From: GCA-2705995 sp048267965
GTDB lineage: Bacteria > Bacteroidota > Bacteroidia > Flavobacteriales_G > Salibacteraceae
Direction of reading: 5' to 3'
Length of the DNA stretch: 64,000 bases
NCBI GenBank assembly: GCA_048267965.1
Contig: JBLWWK010000003.1
Span: 298,305 to 362,304 of the forward strand
A program made the position numbers and the translations under genes. The notes beneath the pieces were generated by a model. The model made no database searches and was not told the origin of the DNA. It saw nothing but the letters and a program-made list of their open reading frames with translations. Below, piece by piece: positions 63,042 through 64,000 of the stretch. Numbering within the stretch: position 1 is the first letter of the stretch; each line of letters starts with the position of its first letter.

Positions 63042-63638
63042 ATGAGCAAAAGAATGTTGAAATTGCGTTTACCTACCGATCCAAGATGGGTAAATATTGC
63101 AGAGAAAAATTTAGAAGAAATTTTAACCGATCATGCTTACTGTGAGCAAAAAGCGGCTTCTACTGCTATCAGTATTATTGTTCAGTATCCTGAATATCCG
63201 GATGTGGTTACCAAAATGGCCGATTTAGCTCAAGAAGAAATGGAGCATTTTCAGCGTGTTCATGAGTTCATACAGAAAAGAGGGTTAAAATTAGGGCAGG
63301 AACGCAAAGACGAATACATTCATGAATTGCTCAAGTTTTTCACCAAAGGCGGAAAAAATAAAACCCAACGATTGGTAGATAAATTGCTTTTTGCAGCCAT
63401 GGTAGAAGCCAGAAGTTGCGAGCGCTTTCGTGTGTTATCAGAAAACATAAAAGATCAAGAATTAGCTGAATTCTACTACGAGTTAATGAAAAGTGAAGCC
63501 GGCCATTACAGCATGTTTTTGTTGCTTGCTAAACAATACGGTGGAGAAGAAGAGGTAGAAGCCCAATGGCAAGAATTCTTAGACTACGAAAGCGATGTGA
63601 TTGCCCAATTTGGCAAGAGCGAGCGCATTCATGGTTAA
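63042..63638 (+). CDS. miaE: tRNA-(ms2io6A37) hydroxylase MiaE-like
   Basis: 198 residues from ATG 63042 (a longer reading from 63015 adds MRKGYFCGI, which is inside the promoter). Four-helix bundle with the di-iron ligand pattern E-x-x-H: DHAYCEQKAASTA, AQEEMEHFQRVHEF, MVEARSCERFRVL and MKSEAGHYSMF. MiaE hydroxylates the isopentenyl side chain at A37 of tRNA. In Bacteroidota, such proteins are annotated as tRNA-(ms(2)io(6)A)-hydroxylase. Confidence 0.9.
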   Translation: MSKRMLKLRLPTDPRWVNIAEKNLEEILTDHAYCEQKAASTAISIIVQYPEYPDVVTKMADLAQEEMEHFQRVHEFIQKRGLKLGQERKDEYIHELLKFFTKGGKNKTQRLVDKLLFAAMVEARSCERFRVLSENIKDQELAEFYYELMKSEAGHYSMFLLLAKQYGGEEEVEAQWQEFLDYESDVIAQFGKSERIHG

Positions 63639-63664
63639 GGTTGTGAGCTTTGTGTTTTAGTTTT

Positions 63665-63694
63665 GGTGTTGCCGGTGCGCAGCAACACCTTTTT
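63665..63694 (+). terminator. intrinsic terminator after miaE
   Basis: GGTGTTGC (63665-63672) and GCAACACC (63682-63689), 9-nt loop, then five T residues. Confidence 0.85.
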
Positions 63695-63726
63695 ATTATT
63701 TTTAAATTTTTGTTTCCATCTCGCCA

Positions 63727-63764
63727 GCTGGCACAATAGCTCCCCAAGCTATTGCCCTGTTTCA
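63727..63764. repeat. structured hairpin repeat, copy A
   Basis: 38-nt unit with a CAATAGCT / AGCTATTG stem (63734-63741 and 63747-63754), inside conserved flanks GCTGGC and GCCCTGTTTCA. ATCTCG (63718) and CAAGAT (63763) form a further imperfect outer pair. 32 of 38 positions match copy B, and two stem differences are compensatory. Confidence 0.75.
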
Positions 63765-63907
63765 AGATAAAAAGGAAAAGAAAACCTTTTTTTTAATCTT
63801 TTTGAAGGAGCAAAAAGATAACAACCGAAACACATCGTGTTGAGCTCACGAGTACCTTAAAAATAAACCGAAACGAGTAAAACTCCATCGCCTCAACCTC
63901 CGCACGT

Positions 63908-63945
63908 GCTGGCTCAACAACTTCCCAAGTTGTTGCCCTGCTTCA
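63908..63945. repeat. structured hairpin repeat, copy B
   Basis: 38-nt unit with stem CAACAACTT / AAGTTGTTG (63915-63923 and 63927-63935, loop CCC), flanks GCTGGC and GCCCTGCTTCA, and an outer stem GCACGT (63902) / ACGTGC (63949). 181 nt from copy A in the same orientation. Between copies lie a possible weak terminator (AAAAAGG/CCTTTTT) and AT-rich sequence. A frame entering from the right edge on the minus strand (DVFATAVAIFVQKIKARR, stop 63943-63945) could be the end of a real gene but is too short to call. Confidence 0.75.
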
Positions 63946-64000
63946 CCTACGTGCTTTGATTTTTTGAACAAAAATCGCAACTGCGGTGGCAAAAACATCT

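Noticed and set aside
63529..63765. Short minus-strand reading frame beginning MKQGNSLGS across copy A.
   Set aside because: It runs over the miaE 3' end and terminator; copy B has the matching reading frame with a stop after a few codons, so coding is unlikely.
63727..63945. Integron attC sites as explanation for the hairpin repeats.
   Set aside because: Only part of one arm (RYYYAAC) fits in copy B; the opposite GTTRRRY box is missing and copy A lacks both. No integrase or gene cassettes seen.
1..64000. rRNA, tRNA, CRISPR arrays, complete insertion sequences or prophage.
   Set aside because: None could be recognised: no cloverleaf-like intergenic blocks, no regularly spaced direct repeats, no transposase or phage structural genes.

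Overview
The window is AT-rich, densely packed bacterial chromosome from a member of the Bacteroidota, most likely a marine Flavobacteriales-type organism. Supporting signs are a type IX secretion (T9SS) C-terminal sorting domain, several Bacteroidota-restricted families (DUF4199, DUF4293, DUF1684, DUF6340, GIN-domain lipoprotein, choice-of-anchor L), Bacteroidota-type promoters (TTG - about 20 nt - TAnnTTTG), few Shine-Dalgarno sequences and a Bacteroidota-style Rho with a long N-terminal insert. Nearly everything is ordinary housekeeping or envelope biology. I see no rRNA, tRNA, CRISPR array, prophage or complete insertion sequence.

Layout. 1-5.9 kb: a left-truncated secreted SBBP-repeat protein, a DUF819 membrane protein, a YvlD-like membrane protein, a histone-deacetylase-family gene broken by one in-frame TGA, and two small DUF genes. 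6.1-18.3 kb, all on the minus strand: uvrA, a lytic transglycosylase, rfbC, an NhaC-type antiporter, a methionine gamma-lyase-like enzyme, an RprX/RprY-like two-component pair, DUF4199 and rho. 18.4-23.4 kb: DUF4293, a YfcE-like phosphoesterase, a thioesterase, a cobalamin riboswitch with no obvious B12 gene behind it, then truA-ABC exporter-GNAT. 23.5-30.8 kb: a choice-of-anchor-L/OmpA fusion, a T9SS-sorted protein, rimB-rimK and ettA. 30.9-36 kb: two tandem TPR sensor kinases, a LysE-type exporter and a membrane protein. 36-39 kb: hisS-hutH. 39.2-42.4 kb: a di-haem peroxidase, a beta-barrel protein and a Cys-rich small protein that look metal-related. 42.4-46 kb: an SSS transporter and a PLP decarboxylase divergent from a cysteine dioxygenase, a likely hypotaurine route. 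46-64 kb: fabH-like gene, an uncharacterised conserved protein, a response regulator with a PAS kinase, accC, DUF6340, DPP-type peptidase, methyltransferase, dinB, tex, GIN lipoprotein and miaE, ending in two structured hairpin repeats.

The most unusual signal is not a gene. The decamer GGTAGGAACC (or its complement GGTTCCTACC) occurs exactly 21 times by manual scan, against roughly 0.06 expected from base composition. Eleven more copies differ only at the eighth base (T or G, never C). Copies lie on both strands, mostly in genes in two coding frames (Val-Gly-Thr and Val-Pro-Thr), but also in other frames and between genes, once as part of an inverted pair after tex. That resembles DNA-uptake sequences of Pasteurellaceae and Neisseria or the cyanobacterial HIP1 motif. 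Codon-pair preference is the main competing explanation.
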